Origin: an uncultured Lachnospiraceae bacterium | GTDB lineage: Bacteria > Bacillota > Clostridia > Lachnospirales > Lachnospiraceae | Direction: 5' to 3' | DNA length: 64,000 nucleotides | NCBI GenBank assembly: GCA_910588215.1 | Contig: CAJUQJ010000016.1 | Span: forward strand, 1 to 64,000 | Part shown: piece after piece, positions 25,456-34,843 of the stretch | How the letters are laid out: the number at the start of each line of letters is the position of its first letter | How positions within the stretch are numbered: position 1 is the first letter of the stretch | The notes under the pieces: generated by a model | What the model was told of the DNA's origin: nothing | Seen by the model: the letters and a program-made list of their open reading frames with translations, nothing else | Databases searched by the model: none | Position numbers and translations under genes: made by a program

Positions 25456-26403
25456 TCAGCATTGCTTCTTCCGGTTCGGCAGCTGCGCGAATGAGATCGC
25501 CATGGTCATCATAAGACAGCCATACAGCTCCCGGCGGCTCATAGCTTGTCCTAACAGCAAAAATCCCGCTATCACCGACACCACGGATTCCAGGCTTAAG
25601 ATCAAGGATGCCACCGTCGGATTCATGCCTTTTTGTCCGATGATCTGCAAAGTATAAGCCACGCCGCAGGACATGATACCGCCATAACAGATCGGTAGCC
25701 AGGAGATCATGATGCTGTTCAGGTCTGGCGATTCAAAGAGCAGACTGCACAGCAGAGACAGGATGCCGCATACCCAGAACTGAATACAGGACATCTTAAC
25801 GCCATCCACCTTCTGGGAAAAATGATCGATCACCAATATATGCAGGGAAAAGATAAATGCACAGACCAGCACAAGAGCATCTCCCTTCTCCAAACGGATG
25901 CTGTCTTTCATACACAGCAAATACAGGCCAGTCACGCCAAAGATCACACCGATCCACACCTGCAGTCCCACTTTCTTATGTAACAAAAGCCCGAGGATCG
26001 GAACGATCAGAATGTACATGGCCGTGATAAAACCTGCCTTACCAACCGTCGTATACTGAATGCCAAACTGCTGAAAATTGCTGGCAGCAAAAAGAATGAT
26101 ACCACAGCACAGTCCTCCTATGATAAGCTGTCTGTTATCATTACCGGGCTCTTTCTCCCCTGCCGTCTCTCTTCTGCTCTGCAAGTCGCCAGTCTCTTTC
26201 CTGTCCGGCACATGCCTGCCCTGTATCCTGTTGAGCAGCGCTATACATGGCAGCAGTACCAGGCCGCCCAGCAGAGACCGCACGCTGTTGTATGTGAAGG
26301 GCCCCAGATGCTCCATACCCGCGCTCTGGGCTACGAATGCCACACCCCAGATCACTGCTGTCAAGAATAACAGCAGCGATTGTCTTACCGTATATACCGT
26401 CAT
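25456..26403 (-). CDS. EamA/DMT-family transporter
   Basis: 315 residues with ten predicted membrane segments in two repeated halves (each an EamA domain). The N-terminal half has AVIWGVAFVAQSAGMEHLGPFTYNSVRSLLGG and the second half LSLESVVSVIAGFLLLGQ, both typical. A charged cytosolic loop rich in E, K and R separates helices 2 and 3 (about 65-90) and is longer than usual. It exports or imports small metabolites, but the substrate cannot be told. GGAGG precedes the start. Confidence 0.88.
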   Translation of the reverse strand: MTVYTVRQSLLLFLTAVIWGVAFVAQSAGMEHLGPFTYNSVRSLLGGLVLLPCIALLNRIQGRHVPDRKETGDLQSRRETAGEKEPGNDNRQLIIGGLCCGIILFAASNFQQFGIQYTTVGKAGFITAMYILIVPILGLLLHKKVGLQVWIGVIFGVTGLYLLCMKDSIRLEKGDALVLVCAFIFSLHILVIDHFSQKVDGVKMSCIQFWVCGILSLLCSLLFESPDLNSIMISWLPICYGGIMSCGVAYTLQIIGQKGMNPTVASLILSLESVVSVIAGFLLLGQAMSRRELYGCLMMTMAISFAQLPNRKKQC

Positions 26404-26431
26404 AGTTGCCTCCTAAAACTCTACTCAAAAA

Positions 26432-26480
26432 AGTTACCTCTTAAGTGTATGAAAATACTTCATTTTCCTTAGAGGTAACT
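26432..26480 (-). terminator. terminator hairpin after the small ORF
   Basis: Perfect arms AGTTACCTCT / AGAGGTAACT enclose about 29 bases with a smaller inner stem; the minus-strand 3' side runs into TTTTTT. It separates the gene ending at 26489 from the transporter. Confidence 0.7.
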
Positions 26481-26488
26481 CATTCCGG

Positions 26489-26743
26489 TTATCTGTTTAA
26501 TGATATATTCTTAAGCTGTTCAATGATTTCCATGTCATCCGCAGTGATCTTCAGATTCGAGTCAAAACACTCGCCTGCAGCAGTCGTCACCCTGACCTCT
26601 ATAATGCTGCCCTCTCTGATTCCATTCTGCGTCACTGCGGAAAGGAATTTCGGAAACTTAGGATGGTTCTTTTGAAAGCGGCTCCACAAGTTCATCATCT
26701 GAAAGAGCGCTGCCGGATTCTGTAGATTCATAGTTATGCCCAT
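26489..26743 (-). CDS. small conserved-looking protein of unknown function
   Basis: 84 residues, no signal peptide or membrane segment. The N-terminal half is helical (ALFQMMNLWSRFQKNHPKFPKFLSAV) and the second half looks like two or three beta strands (GSIIEVRVTTAAG, NLKITADD) followed by a helix. AAAGGAG is very near the first ATG (26743), so the ATG four codons later (26731) is also possible. It follows hisS by 76 bp. I do not recognise the family. Confidence 0.55.
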   Translation of the reverse strand: MGITMNLQNPAALFQMMNLWSRFQKNHPKFPKFLSAVTQNGIREGSIIEVRVTTAAGECFDSNLKITADDMEIIEQLKNISLNR

Positions 26744-26819
26744 GCTCCTTTCTTCGAGTGCAAATTCATGTCGGCGATCGCAAATACCGATCTTACCCCT
26801 TCACATTCGTCCAGGAGTT

Positions 26820-28082
26820 TTACCGCTTCAGTTCTTCCCGGTAAAACTCTTTAAATTCCTCATACCCCTGCGCGGTAAGCTGCTCTTTCTGGAACTTCTT
26901 GTTCTTATTCATGCGGGCCACCAGGATCTGATTGCCGCTTTCCCGCTCCTTCTGAGCCTGTGCCATCACTTCACACAATCTGTCAGAGTCTAATCCCTTC
27001 TCCAACAGATAGGCGATCTTCTTACCTGCTTTGGGAACCTTGAATCCATTCTCCAAAAGCAACAGGATGATACGCTCAAAGCCAATAGAAAAGCCACAGG
27101 CCGGCACATCATGTCCGGTAAACTTACCTATCATCTTATCATATCTTCCACCGCCGCCGCAGCTGCCGCCGAACTGAGGCATGTCGATCTCAAAGATCGT
27201 GCCTGTATAATAGGACATCCCCCGTACCAGCGTCGGATCGAATACCAACTCAAAATAATCTCCTTTGGTCGCTTCCACACTGGCAACGATCTCCCGAAAA
27301 TTCTCCATCACGCCCTCCGGAAGCGCCTGCTTCGTCTTCTCCGTGATGTAGTCAATGGTATTATCGGCAGTTTCCAGACCTCGATACAACTCCATATACC
27401 TGACGACACTCTCCTGATCAAAACCGGCTGCCAGCAATTCCGCTTCCACGCCGTCTGCTCCGATCTTGTCCATCTTATCCAGAATAATAAATACCTGATC
27501 GTAATCGTCCTCTGTAAAACCGCTGCAGGATGCCATAGCCTTCAGTATCTGCCTGTCGTTGATCCGTATCCTGAAATTCCGAAAGCCTAATCTGCCGAGC
27601 GTCGTCGTCGTGGCCAGGATCAACTCGATCTCCGCCAGATTCCCCGCCTCACCCAGAATATCGATGTCACACTGCATAAACTGACGATATCGTCCTCTCT
27701 GCGGCCTGTCCGCCCGCCATACATTCCCCATCTGCAATGCTTTAAACGGCGCCGGCAGTTCATTGGCATGATTGGAATAATACCGCACAAGCGGGACTGT
27801 CAAATCATAACGCAGTCCTCCGTCCACCAGATCGTCCTCATTCTGCGCTTCCTGCAGACGCAGCTTCTCACCCCGCTTTAAGATCTTAAAGATCAGTTTC
27901 TCGTTCTCACCGCCTGCCTTGCAGTTCAAATTCGCAAGGTTCTCCACGCAGGGTGTCTCAATGGATGTAAAACCGAAATTCCCATAGGTTTCCTTGATCA
28001 CACCGATGACATAGTCGCGGATTTCCATCTCCTCCGGCAGAATATCCTTCATGCCGGTTACCGGTTTCTTACTCAGCGCCAT
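26820..28082 (-). CDS. hisS: histidyl-tRNA synthetase
   Basis: 420 residues, class II aminoacyl-tRNA synthetase. Start at 28082 behind AAGAAGGAAATT; the upstream ATG has no good site. It begins KKPVTGMKDILPEEM. Motif 2 is RADRPQRGRYRQFMQCDIDILG, the histidine loop is GRYDKMIGKF, motif 3 is GFSIGFERIIL, and an anticodon-binding domain forms the C-terminus (about 330-420). Confidence 0.95.
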   Translation of the reverse strand: MALSKKPVTGMKDILPEEMEIRDYVIGVIKETYGNFGFTSIETPCVENLANLNCKAGGENEKLIFKILKRGEKLRLQEAQNEDDLVDGGLRYDLTVPLVRYYSNHANELPAPFKALQMGNVWRADRPQRGRYRQFMQCDIDILGEAGNLAEIELILATTTTLGRLGFRNFRIRINDRQILKAMASCSGFTEDDYDQVFIILDKMDKIGADGVEAELLAAGFDQESVVRYMELYRGLETADNTIDYITEKTKQALPEGVMENFREIVASVEATKGDYFELVFDPTLVRGMSYYTGTIFEIDMPQFGGSCGGGGRYDKMIGKFTGHDVPACGFSIGFERIILLLLENGFKVPKAGKKIAYLLEKGLDSDRLCEVMAQAQKERESGNQILVARMNKNKKFQKEQLTAQGYEEFKEFYREELKR

Positions 28083-28162
28083 AATTTCCTTCTTATCCTT
28101 TCTCACGCTATTACTGGTACGATTTTACACTTTTTTCAGGAAATTTTCAAGGAAAAAAATAT

Positions 28163-29257
28163 TTATCCGCAGAACATAAACTCAAAACGGCTTCCCCTGC
28201 ATCCCCAATGAATGTTGAAATTACTCAAGAAGGTAATTCCCTTCCCATAGATATCGTCATCTTTCCATTGGCTGGAACTGTCATAGTACTTCGGATCAAG
28301 AAGCAGGCTTCCACCTATCTTAGTTGGGTACACCGAGGCCATAAGGAACATCATCGAAGAATATCCCTTTCTGCGATCCATGATCTCTTCTTTGATCCCC
28401 TCCATGTCCCCCTTGCCGTTCCAAGCATAGTTTGAACTGCAATACACAAATCCCCTGGGCGGCGCCATATTCTCATCGATCATGCCAATATTGACCACCT
28501 CCTGCACATTCCTCTGCCATACATCGGCACTCCACACACCATTGTAGGTAATGCCGCCGTCCAACGTAAATCTAGTGTTCTCCTCTACATACTTATAATC
28601 CACATGCTCCACGCCGTATTCGTCCGCCAGCTCATCCGCAGTATCTCGAAAAAGTTCCTGCATCTTTTCACATGCATAATACCAATCTGCATTATAATAG
28701 ATCGATCCGTTTGGGCTCACCCCATTGTGTTCCATCAGCTCCGCGCCCTCTTTCCGATTCTGCGCACACGCATTTCTGGTATTGGCTCTGCTGAAATGCT
28801 CGTATAATCCCGCCAAATATCTTGTGGCAAGCGCAGTGCCGTCTCCGGTCCGCAGCACCGCCTCCGGTTTTTCCTTACTTTCGACATCTTTAGCAGTCGT
28901 CCCCATATAGTGATAGAAGTATTCCTTGAAAATATCCTTCACCTCATCCCGGCTCAGTTTCCCGTCATAATAATCCTGCATTACCTCATAAGTCTCGTAA
29001 AACATCCGGTTTTCGAGCGGAGCGATCCTACTCCTCGTCTGTGTCTTCAACATATTCTTTACTTCTTCATAGTTATCTGCATCCGCCGAAATCTTATAGG
29101 AATCTACAGAGAGTTCCACACAATCTTTCGCATAATATACCTTTTCCTGCCCTTTTCCATTCTGATAGGAATAAGTCCTGAATACGATATCATCCGGCTT
29201 CCTTTCATTTATCCTGTTCGTTTCGACTCCTCTGTATCCGATCTCTGTCACTGCCAT
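28163..29257 (-). CDS. uncharacterised 364-residue cytosolic protein
   Basis: I do not recognise a family. There is no signal peptide and no membrane helix. It begins MAVTEIGYRGVETNR, has a lysine-tyrosine-rich strand region (30-60), a helical middle (75-240, with many Glu, Asp and Asn) and a Trp- and Tyr-rich C-terminal third. Cysteines are scattered without a metal pattern. AGGAGG precedes the ATG. The gene is monocistronic between hisS and a repeat region. Confidence 0.6.
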   Translation of the reverse strand: MAVTEIGYRGVETNRINERKPDDIVFRTYSYQNGKGQEKVYYAKDCVELSVDSYKISADADNYEEVKNMLKTQTRSRIAPLENRMFYETYEVMQDYYDGKLSRDEVKDIFKEYFYHYMGTTAKDVESKEKPEAVLRTGDGTALATRYLAGLYEHFSRANTRNACAQNRKEGAELMEHNGVSPNGSIYYNADWYYACEKMQELFRDTADELADEYGVEHVDYKYVEENTRFTLDGGITYNGVWSADVWQRNVQEVVNIGMIDENMAPPRGFVYCSSNYAWNGKGDMEGIKEEIMDRRKGYSSMMFLMASVYPTKIGGSLLLDPKYYDSSSQWKDDDIYGKGITFLSNFNIHWGCRGSRFEFMFCG

Positions 29258-29329
29258 GCGATTTTCCTCCTGCCCTTCCTTTGCTTCTTATCCTTACATT
29301 TCTCACATCTTCTTAATGCGAAAAACCCT

Positions 29330-29383
29330 ATAATCAAAGCCCCACTGCACGCAGCCACTTGGCTCGTTGCCCGCGGCAATAAA
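29330..29383. repeat. copy of the GCAGCCACTTGGCTCGTTGC dispersed repeat
   Basis: Matches 22294-22348 with several mismatches; the 20-base core is identical. GCAGCCACTTGGCTCG has an internal AGCCActTGGCT hairpin. It lies in the gap upstream of the unknown gene at 28163-29257. Confidence 0.65.
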
Positions 29384-29425
29384 GTTATCGGCATGTTCCT
29401 ATCCTTCCCCTACCTTTATGCAACA

Positions 29426-29472
29426 AAAAACTCTTCTTTGTGAAATAATCGTCATCACACAAAAAAGAGTTT
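29426..29472 (-). terminator. terminator after the small membrane protein
   Basis: Arms AAACTCTTTTTTGTG-like and CACAAAGAAGAGTTT (minus strand) pair with one mismatch around about 13 bases and are followed by T-rich sequence. It lies just beyond the stop at 29479. Confidence 0.65.
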
Positions 29473-29478
29473 CTAACA

Positions 29479-29790
29479 TTAATCATACAGCGTGATCACC
29501 CAGATCACAGCCGCCACACCGCCAAGCAATACCGCACCGATCAGGAAAGCCGCACCCAGCGCCATAAAGATGTAGCGCACCCGTTCCTGCCAGGTAAAAG
29601 GCATATCTTCCCAGGGATCTCGCCCTGTCCTGCCTTCTTCTATGCCGCCATCACCGTTATCCTCTCGTCTATCGTTCTTTCTTCCCCTACGTGAAACAGC
29701 GGCACGCCTGCCGAACAGTCCGACACCCTCCAGGTCGCTCATATCGGCAACGATGCGCCCGTCATCTTCGAACTCATCCCACCTTTTCAT
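29479..29790 (-). CDS. single-pass membrane protein of unknown function
   Basis: 103 residues from the ATG at 29790 (GGAGGTGCAGGC upstream). The first 65 residues are charged and low in complexity (Asp, Glu, Arg, Gly); one hydrophobic helix follows (about 76-98: MALGAAFLIGAVLLGGVAAVIWVI). The topology would leave the polar part in the cytosol. It lies just downstream of the opp operon and may be its last gene. No family recognised. Confidence 0.55.
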   Translation of the reverse strand: MKRWDEFEDDGRIVADMSDLEGVGLFGRRAAVSRRGRKNDRREDNGDGGIEEGRTGRDPWEDMPFTWQERVRYIFMALGAAFLIGAVLLGGVAAVIWVITLYD

Positions 29791-29911
29791 GCCTGCACCT
29801 CCACATTCTCCTCGATCCAAACTCCAGTGTGCTGCCTACTACGGACAGTACACCGGCTCTTATTAAGAAGAATCGCCGGAAAGCGATTCTTCAAGACAGC
29901 CTATGCTCTTC

Positions 29912-30937
29912 TTATACGTCATCATACAAGTGGCACACCACATAGTGGCCAGGCTCGATCTCCTTCTGCTGCGGCGCCACTTCCTTACACTTGGCCATGC
30001 AGTTGGCACAGCGGGTGTGGAACTTACAGCCGGAAGGCGGATTGGCCGGGGACGGAATGCTGCCCTCCAGCACGATCCGGTTCATCTTCGCATCGGGATC
30101 CGGAATCGGGATCGCCGAGAACAGTGCCTTCGTATAGGGATGCAGCGGATTCTTGAATATATCCTTCGTATCCCCGTACTCCACCAGATTGCCCAGATAC
30201 ATAACGCCCACCGTATCCGAGATATGCTCCACCACACTCAGGTCGTGAGAGATAAACAGGTAAGTCAGTTTGTACTTCTCCTGCAGGTCTTTTAACAGAT
30301 TGATGATCTGCGCCTGGATGGAAACATCCAGCGCCGATACCGGCTCGTCACAGACCACGAACTCCGGATTTAAAGCCAGCGCCCTGGCGATACAGATACG
30401 CTGTCTCTGTCCGCCGGAAAACTCATGGGGGTAACGGTCCTTATGGAAAGGCTGCAGGCCGCAGTGATCCATGATCCGGTCGATATAGTCGTCAAACTCT
30501 CCCTTAGAGGCCAGTCCGTGTTCCCGCACTGCCTCACCGATGATCTCACCTACCGGCAGTCTCGGCGACAGGCTGGAAAAGGGATCCTGGAAAATGATCT
30601 GCATCTTCGTCCGCATAGCCCGCATCTCTTTGCCTGAAAGATCATAGACCTCTTTGCCGTTAAACAGCACCTGCCCGCCGGTCTTCTCCCCGGACAGGCG
30701 TAAGATGGTACGTCCCGTGGTGGTCTTGCCGCAGCCCGACTCTCCCACCAGTCCCATGGTCGTGCCGCGCCTTAAGTTAAACGTAACGCCGTCCACAGCC
30801 TTCACATGGCCGATGGTTCTGGCAACCATACCGCTTTTGATCGGAAAATGCTTCTTTAACTCATTGACCATCAGGATATACTGCGGATCATAAGTTACAG
30901 GGGTAAACTCTTTCTTTGTGGTATTTGCATCCGCCAT
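29912..30937 (-). CDS. oppF: oligopeptide ABC transporter ATPase OppF
   Basis: 341 residues. Cytosolic ATPase of the peptide importer. Walker A GESGCGKTT, signature SGGQRQRICIARALA, Walker B FVVCDEP and H-loop ISHDLSVV are intact. The C-terminal oligopeptide-family extension has Cys CKFHTRCANCMAKC, which in this family can bind an iron-sulfur cluster. ATG directly abuts the oppD stop (TAAATG). Confidence 0.93.
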   Translation of the reverse strand: MADANTTKKEFTPVTYDPQYILMVNELKKHFPIKSGMVARTIGHVKAVDGVTFNLRRGTTMGLVGESGCGKTTTGRTILRLSGEKTGGQVLFNGKEVYDLSGKEMRAMRTKMQIIFQDPFSSLSPRLPVGEIIGEAVREHGLASKGEFDDYIDRIMDHCGLQPFHKDRYPHEFSGGQRQRICIARALALNPEFVVCDEPVSALDVSIQAQIINLLKDLQEKYKLTYLFISHDLSVVEHISDTVGVMYLGNLVEYGDTKDIFKNPLHPYTKALFSAIPIPDPDAKMNRIVLEGSIPSPANPPSGCKFHTRCANCMAKCKEVAPQQKEIEPGHYVVCHLYDDV

Positions 30938-32089
30938 TTACTTCTCCCCCTTTCCGTCATAGAAACGATAGCAGCTGACCTTATGGGTGGGTGACAGGCT
31001 GATCTCGCCGGGATATTCTCCTGCACAGCGCTCCACGCACATCTCACAGCGGTCTTTATAATAACAATAATCGGGCATGTTAACAGGGTTTGGCACCTTG
31101 CCGGGGATCGAATAAAGTCTGTCCACCTGCTTACCCACCACCGGTTTCGATGCCATCAGGCCGATCGTATAGGGATGACAGGGATTGGTGAAGATCTCCC
31201 GCACCGTTCCTTTCTCCACCACGCGCCCTGCGTACATGACTACCACATAATCCGCCATCTCCGCGATCACGCCCAGATCGTGGGTGATCAGCATGATGGA
31301 GGAATTGATTTTGTCTTTCAAATGTCTGAGCAGATCCAGAATCTGCGCCTGGATGGTCACATCCAGCGCCGTGGTCGGCTCGTCCGCAATAATGATACGC
31401 GGGCTGCACGCAAGCGCCATGGCGATCATCACACGCTGCCGCATACCGCCTGACAGTTCATGAGGGTACATCTGATAGACACCCTCACTGTTGGCGATCC
31501 CTACCATTTTCAACAATTCTATTGTCTTTTCTTTGATCGTCTCTTTGGACTTCCCTTCCTCGTCATGCAGGGATATAACCTCGTCCACCTGTTCGCCGAT
31601 GCGGAACACCGGATTCAAGCTGGTCATGGGTTCCTGGAAGATCATGGATACATAGTTGCCGCGCAGCTTCATCATCTTCTCATTGGGTGTTTTGGCGATG
31701 TTATACGCCTTGCCGTCCCCCAGATTCAGACGGATCTCGCCCTCCACGATCTGTCCCTGGGGACGCTGGATCAGCTGCATCAGGGACAGGCTGGTTACGG
31801 ACTTGCCGCAGCCCGACTCGCCCACCACGCCCACGGTCTTGCCGATGGGTACTTCAAAACTGACGCCGTCCACCGATTTAACTGTACCGGCATCGGTGAA
31901 AAAGTAGGTGTGCAGATCGTCAAATTCCACCGCATTTTCCGGATTGTGCATCGTCGTCAGATACTCGGACTCAGGCACATTCTTACGTTTTCTCTGTTTT
32001 TCAAACTGATTGGTGATACGTCGGTTTTCTTTGGATATCTTCCGGGACTCTTTCGCGGTAAGATATCCTTCCGGTTTATTTTTAGCCAT
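30938..32089 (-). CDS. oppD: oligopeptide ABC transporter ATPase OppD
   Basis: 383 residues, the second ATPase. An N-terminal Lys/Arg-rich extension of about 50 residues is longer than usual. Walker A GESGCGKSVTS, signature SGGMRQRVMIAMALA, Walker B IIADEPTTALD and the C-terminal cluster-type Cys (CYYKDRCEMCVERC) are present. It forms a heterodimer with OppF under OppB-OppC. Confidence 0.93.
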   Translation of the reverse strand: MAKNKPEGYLTAKESRKISKENRRITNQFEKQRKRKNVPESEYLTTMHNPENAVEFDDLHTYFFTDAGTVKSVDGVSFEVPIGKTVGVVGESGCGKSVTSLSLMQLIQRPQGQIVEGEIRLNLGDGKAYNIAKTPNEKMMKLRGNYVSMIFQEPMTSLNPVFRIGEQVDEVISLHDEEGKSKETIKEKTIELLKMVGIANSEGVYQMYPHELSGGMRQRVMIAMALACSPRIIIADEPTTALDVTIQAQILDLLRHLKDKINSSIMLITHDLGVIAEMADYVVVMYAGRVVEKGTVREIFTNPCHPYTIGLMASKPVVGKQVDRLYSIPGKVPNPVNMPDYCYYKDRCEMCVERCAGEYPGEISLSPTHKVSCYRFYDGKGEK

Positions 32090-32105
32090 ACTCTACTTGC
32101 ACCTC

Positions 32106-33668
32106 CTAGCGTTTCATTCTGGGATCGAAAGCATCCCGCAGGCCGTCGCCCACGAAGTTAAATCCCAGAACTGCCAGCGACAGACAGACGCCGGCCGGAA
32201 TCCAGATAAACCAGTAATTGGTCAAAACATAGGAGTTCTTTACATCATTGATGATATTGCCCCAGGAAGCAAAGGGGAACTTCACGCCCAGTCCCAGGAA
32301 GGACAAAGTTGCTTCCGTCAGCATCACGGAACCCAGCTGCATCGTACAGGTAACGATCAGCTGCGGGACCACGTTAGGGATCAGATGCTTGAAGATCCGG
32401 CGGGATACCCGGATGCCGCAGGCTTCTGTAGCTGTCATAAACTCCTGCTCACGCAGGGAAAGAATCTGTCCACGGACAAGACGGGCGATACCCGGCCAGC
32501 CTAGAATACCGAGGATCAGCATCAGATACAGCATGCGCAGCTTCGGATCCACCCGCATACCGTCCATAGCCGCACCGAGGATGATGATCAGGGGCATTGA
32601 AGGGATACAGTAGAAAATATCCACGATACGCATGATCAGGTTATCCACCCACTTGCCGAAATATCCTGAAAGCCCCCCCAGAATCACGCCCAGCAGACAC
32701 TCGATGACCACGACAATGAAACCGATGATCAGGGACACTCTGCCGCCGTACATCAGACGGGTCAACATATCCATACCGTTGGTATCCGTACCCAGCGGAT
32801 GCTTCGCGGAAGGAGCCTCATACTGGCTGTACACATAAGTCTCCGTCTCCTGCATAACGGACCAGATCTTGGTGCTGGCGTCATAAGTGATCGTATAGTT
32901 ATGCTCCTCACCGTCCTCACCCGTGTAGGCGAATTCCGTGCCCTCCGCATCCAGCACCTGCTCTAAACTTTCCTTGAAATCTCTGGGGATAACGACGCCG
33001 TTCTCCTTCGACTGCACGACAAAGCGGCTGATATAGCCAAGCACTTCCTCACCCTGCAGGATGTTGCCGTCCTCGTCCAGTGAAAGTTCCATGCCGTCTG
33101 CCGTGAAACTGCCGGTGCCGTCATTGGTATACAGCTTAAGCGCCTCATATTTCACGTTAAAAGCCGGCTCTTCTTTATTATCCGCAGCATTTACGATATC
33201 CTTATAAGCGATGGCGATCACAGAACCGTCCACGGAAACCGAATAGAAATCCTTCCCTTCTTCCGCCACACCATAAGTCACGTCTTTATAATCAAACTCC
33301 GTCTTGCCCATCATCTGCGCCATCAGAAACTGCGCCTGCGCCGCCGAGCCGAAATCCGCTCCTTCGGCCGAGACATAACGGAAATCTTCATTCCTCGTCA
33401 CACCTACATATTCTTTTTCCATATAAGTATAGGTATAAAACTGCTCGTCCTCACGATAAGGAGAGATCATGCCGCCCACAAAAGAAAACAAAAACATGAT
33501 CGCAAGGATCACAAGCCCCAGCACCGCCAGCCGGTTGCGGAAAAACCGCTTCACCACCAGTGCACCGGGAGAGAGTGTCTTCACACGCCGGTCATCATTT
33601 AAAGAGAGAGTTTCTCCGGAAGTGCTGTTCGCCTGTTCGTTCGGCTTATTCATATCAGACATATCCAT
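32106..33668 (-). CDS. oppC: oligopeptide ABC transporter permease OppC with a large outer insertion
   Basis: 520 residues against about 300 for a usual OppC. After TM1 (about 43-69) there is an insertion of about 200 residues (about 72-290), acidic and rich in Asp, Glu, Tyr and Gly, predicted outside the membrane. The canonical part resumes at HPLGTDTNGMDMLTRL and carries the five remaining helices and the EAA loop (ATEACGIRVSRRIFKHLIPN). The end FDPRMKR is typical. GGAAGGAGG precedes the ATG. Confidence 0.92.
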   Translation of the reverse strand: MDMSDMNKPNEQANSTSGETLSLNDDRRVKTLSPGALVVKRFFRNRLAVLGLVILAIMFLFSFVGGMISPYREDEQFYTYTYMEKEYVGVTRNEDFRYVSAEGADFGSAAQAQFLMAQMMGKTEFDYKDVTYGVAEEGKDFYSVSVDGSVIAIAYKDIVNAADNKEEPAFNVKYEALKLYTNDGTGSFTADGMELSLDEDGNILQGEEVLGYISRFVVQSKENGVVIPRDFKESLEQVLDAEGTEFAYTGEDGEEHNYTITYDASTKIWSVMQETETYVYSQYEAPSAKHPLGTDTNGMDMLTRLMYGGRVSLIIGFIVVVIECLLGVILGGLSGYFGKWVDNLIMRIVDIFYCIPSMPLIIILGAAMDGMRVDPKLRMLYLMLILGILGWPGIARLVRGQILSLREQEFMTATEACGIRVSRRIFKHLIPNVVPQLIVTCTMQLGSVMLTEATLSFLGLGVKFPFASWGNIINDVKNSYVLTNYWFIWIPAGVCLSLAVLGFNFVGDGLRDAFDPRMKR

Positions 33669-33679
33669 ACTCCTCCTTC

Positions 33680-34666
33680 CTACGCGATCCGCACGCGGGG
33701 ATCAACCACGGCATACAATATATCGGTGAGCAGGTTGCTCGCCAGTGTTAAAACAGCAATAAAGGTCATATAGAACATGGTAAACGGAATATCACCGATG
33801 ATCATGGACTGATAGGAAGTAAAGCCGATACCCGGAATGGAGAACAACGTCTCCGTGATCAGCGCACCGGTAAAAAAGCCGGGCAGAGATCCGCCGATGA
33901 TCGTCACCAGAGTGACCAGTGTATTACGAAAAGCATGTTTGTACACAACAGTATGTTCACTTAAGCCTTTGGCTCTCGCCGTCCGTATGTAATCGGCGTT
34001 CAGAACCTCAAGCATATTGGTTCTCGTATAACGCATCAGCGGACCGATGGACGTGATCACAAGTGTAGCGATCGGCAGGACCAGATGATGCGCCTTATCC
34101 ATGAACTGTCCCCAGGAATCGAGCTGGGCGTAAGTACGGCCTACAAGGCCGGACACATCAAACCACTGCAGATTCACGGCAAAGACAAGTTTCAATAGCG
34201 TTGCAAAGAAGAAAGGCGGTAACGATATACCAAGCAGCGCACCCGCCGTGATCACATAGTCTGTTCTGGAATACTGTTTGGTCGCAGCAATGATACCGAG
34301 CGGTATCGCGATCAGAATCTGCAGCGTAAAAGAGATCGCTGCCATCACAAAAGACAACCAGACCACGTCGTGGAACTTCTCAACCACCGGAACCGTAAAT
34401 TTCCAGCTGTCCCCGAAATTCCCCCGGGCAAAGTCTCCCAGCCAGGTAAAATATCCGGCAATGATACCCTTATCCAATCCGTACGATGCATTCAACTGTT
34501 CGATCCATTCTTCATAGGGCTTCGCCCCCGGCGCGGTAGCCAGCTGCATGGCCATCGACTCCACATAGGAAGCCGGCAGGCAGCGCAGAACGGCATAGAT
34601 GATCAACGTCACGCTGAAAAGGATAAGGATTGATAACAAAATGCGCTTGATGATATAGGTACGCAC
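33680..34666 (-). CDS. oppB: oligopeptide ABC transporter permease OppB
   Basis: 328 residues, GTG start behind AAGGAGGG. Six predicted membrane segments; the first (about 8-28) is followed by an outer loop, and the EAA motif that contacts the ATPase is in RTARAKGLSEHTVVYKHAFRN. The C-terminal DPRVRIA is family-typical. It is the first gene after the terminator that separates it from oppA. Confidence 0.93.
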   Translation of the reverse strand: MRTYIIKRILLSILILFSVTLIIYAVLRCLPASYVESMAMQLATAPGAKPYEEWIEQLNASYGLDKGIIAGYFTWLGDFARGNFGDSWKFTVPVVEKFHDVVWLSFVMAAISFTLQILIAIPLGIIAATKQYSRTDYVITAGALLGISLPPFFFATLLKLVFAVNLQWFDVSGLVGRTYAQLDSWGQFMDKAHHLVLPIATLVITSIGPLMRYTRTNMLEVLNADYIRTARAKGLSEHTVVYKHAFRNTLVTLVTIIGGSLPGFFTGALITETLFSIPGIGFTSYQSMIIGDIPFTMFYMTFIAVLTLASNLLTDILYAVVDPRVRIA

Positions 34667-34691
34667 AACTATCCCTCCTTCTTAAAAAAAC

Positions 34692-34714
34692 TCCCTGCCC
34701 CAACGGAGCAGGGA
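34692..34714 (-). terminator. terminator between oppA and oppB
   Basis: Stem TCCCTGC / GCAGGGA with a 9-nt loop, followed on the minus strand by TTTTTTT. It lies 18 bp 5' of the oppB Shine-Dalgarno and so should reduce permease and ATPase expression relative to the binding protein. Confidence 0.85.
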
Positions 34715-34757
34715 ATCCTCTGTTCTTGCTATTTTTCAATATCTGTCTCTGCTTATT

Positions 34758-34843
34758 CGAGTTTGCCGAAGGCAAATCTCGCAAAGTTAATTTGCAAAGT
34801 TAATTTGCAAAGCAAATTTACTTTTTTGCAAATTTACTTTTTT
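34758..34843. repeat. structured repeat block behind oppA
   Basis: Plus-strand order: hairpin CGAGTTTGCC-gaag-GGCAAATCTCG-like (34758-34781; UUCG loop in the mRNA), two direct copies of GCAAAGTTAATTT (34781-34806), GCAAA, then two direct copies of GCAAATTTACTTTTTT (34812-34843). The two pairs are complementary to each other (12 of 13), so the mRNA can fold in one long stem. The last repeat touches the oppA stop. Confidence 0.75.
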
